Source of the DNA: Acetobacteraceae bacterium | GTDB taxonomy: Bacteria; Pseudomonadota; Alphaproteobacteria; Acetobacterales; Acetobacteraceae | Assembly: GCA_027340195.1 (NCBI GenBank) | Contig: DAHWNE010000290.1 | Span: 1-6,280, forward strand | Direction of reading: 5' to 3' | Length of the DNA: 6,280 nucleotides | Shown here: piece by piece, positions 5,662 through 6,280 of the stretch | Layout: every line of letters starts with the position of its first letter | Position numbering within the stretch: position 1 is the stretch's first letter | Notes under the pieces: generated by a model | Databases searched by the model: none | Seen by the model: the letters and a program-made list of their open reading frames with translations, nothing else | Told to the model about the DNA's origin: nothing | Translations under genes and position numbers: made by a program

Positions 5662-6280
5662 TCAGGGGTCGCGGCGAAACGCGGTCCGCCGCGGCTCCCA
5701 TTCCCCGGCGCCGACGCGGGCGAACGCCTCCCCCACTGAAAGCGGCGCCAGCGCCGCGGGATAGCTCCCGGTCGTGCGCAGCGCCGCCAGCGCCGCCTCC
5801 CCGGCGGCGATGCCCGCCATCAGCAGCAGCGCCGGAATGATCGCCAGCCGGTAGCCCATGACCGCCGCGTCCGGCAGGCTGATCGCCGGCGTCCGCCCGC
5901 GATGGACGATGTTGAGCAGGCACGGCCCGGCCACCAGCTTCGGCACCGCGGCGAGTTCCTCCATCGTCTCGGGCGCCTCCACGAAGGCCATGTCGGCGCC
6001 GGCCTCCAGCGCCGCGTTGGCGCGTGCCACCGCTTCCTCGAATCCGACCACGGCGCGGGCGTCGGTGCGGGCGATCAGAAGGAAATCCGGGTCCCGCCGA
6101 GCCGCTACCGCGGCGCGTAGCTTGGCCAGCCAGTCCTCGCGCGGCACGATCTCCTTGCGGTCCAGATGGCCGCAGCGCTTGGGGAACAGCTGGTCCTCGA
6201 TATGGATGCCGGCCACCCCGGCGCGCTCGTAGTCGCGAACGGCGCGGAAGCAGTTGAGCTCGTTGCCGTAGCCGGTATCG
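5662..6280 (-). CDS. Isocitrate lyase/PEP mutase superfamily protein, C-terminal 205 residues
   Basis: The gene enters from the right edge (first full codon at 6279) and ends with TGA at 5664-5662; about the first third is missing. The superfamily forms or cleaves C-C or C-P bonds in 2-keto and hydroxy acids with Mg2+; members include methylisocitrate lyase, 2,3-dimethylmalate lyase, oxaloacetate decarboxylase and PEP mutase. Seen, numbering from the first visible residue: DTGYGN (1-6, end of the metal-binding region), GVAGIHIEDQ (21-30), the signature PKRCGH with catalytic cysteine C36 (33-38), IARTDARAV (69-77), and FVEAPE (99-104). The KRCGH loop argues for a lyase rather than an oxaloacetate decarboxylase or PEP mutase. 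LNIVHRGRTP (122-131) stands where methylisocitrate lyases have a NM-E-GKTP-like loop, so I do not call it prpB. It converges on the Tad gene with a 12-bp gap and is not in the operon of 1-4177. Confidence 0.9.
   Translation of the reverse strand, partial: DTGYGNELNCFRAVRDYERAGVAGIHIEDQLFPKRCGHLDRKEIVPREDWLAKLRAAVAARRDPDFLLIARTDARAVVGFEEAVARANAALEAGADMAFVEAPETMEELAAVPKLVAGPCLLNIVHRGRTPAISLPDAAVMGYRLAIIPALLLMAGIAAGEAALAALRTTGSYPAALAPLSVGEAFARVGAGEWEPRRTAFRRDP

Noticed and set aside
5670..5693. CGCGGC/GCCGCG stem just past the Tad-domain gene as its terminator
   Set aside because: It has a 12-base loop and no U-tract, and it lies inside the coding sequence of the lyase; GC-rich coding DNA gives many such stems.

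Overview
This is a high-GC window that most likely comes from an alphaproteobacterium. The gene content and protein style (alanine-, arginine- and proline-rich proteins, a Tad-type pilus-like secreted protein, acyl-CoA catabolism genes) suggest a Rhodospirillales/Acetobacteraceae-type organism. That placement is inferred from protein style, not from a marker gene. No RNA gene, insertion sequence, CRISPR array, phage gene or replication origin is visible.

Layout: positions 1-4177 carry five genes, all on the minus strand. In transcription order they are a ribokinase-type sugar kinase (4177-3170), an unrecognised 154-aa single-pass membrane protein (3096-2632), a fumarylacetoacetate-hydrolase (FAH)-family enzyme (2565-1732), a class I adenylate-forming acyl-CoA synthetase (1735-206), and the first 68 codons of a crotonase-fold enoyl-CoA hydratase/isomerase (205 to the left edge). 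The last three are tightly packed: FAH and ligase overlap by 4 bases (GTGA), and the ligase stop directly abuts the hydratase start (TGAATG). They almost certainly form one translationally coupled catabolic operon that activates a carboxylic acid to its CoA thioester, hydrates the enoyl-CoA and breaks a C-C bond in a keto acid. The substrate cannot be read from the sequence. Whether the kinase and membrane protein share this transcript is uncertain, because gaps of 73 and 66 bases with strong potential hairpins separate them from each other and from FAH.

On the plus strand, divergent from the kinase across a 173-bp spacer, lies a 432-aa Tad-domain (TadG-like) protein with an N-terminal membrane anchor and a long Ser/Thr/Gly/Asn-rich, beta-helix-like exported part (4351-5649). 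No other pilus gene is in view. Converging on it with only a 12-bp gap is the C-terminal 205 residues of an isocitrate lyase/PEP mutase superfamily enzyme (minus strand, 5662 to the right edge), with the catalytic KRCGH motif intact.

I found no convincing new defence or mobile system. The most notable structures are a near-perfect inverted repeat that buries the ribosome binding site of the FAH gene, and a three-armed GC hairpin set in front of the small membrane-protein gene.
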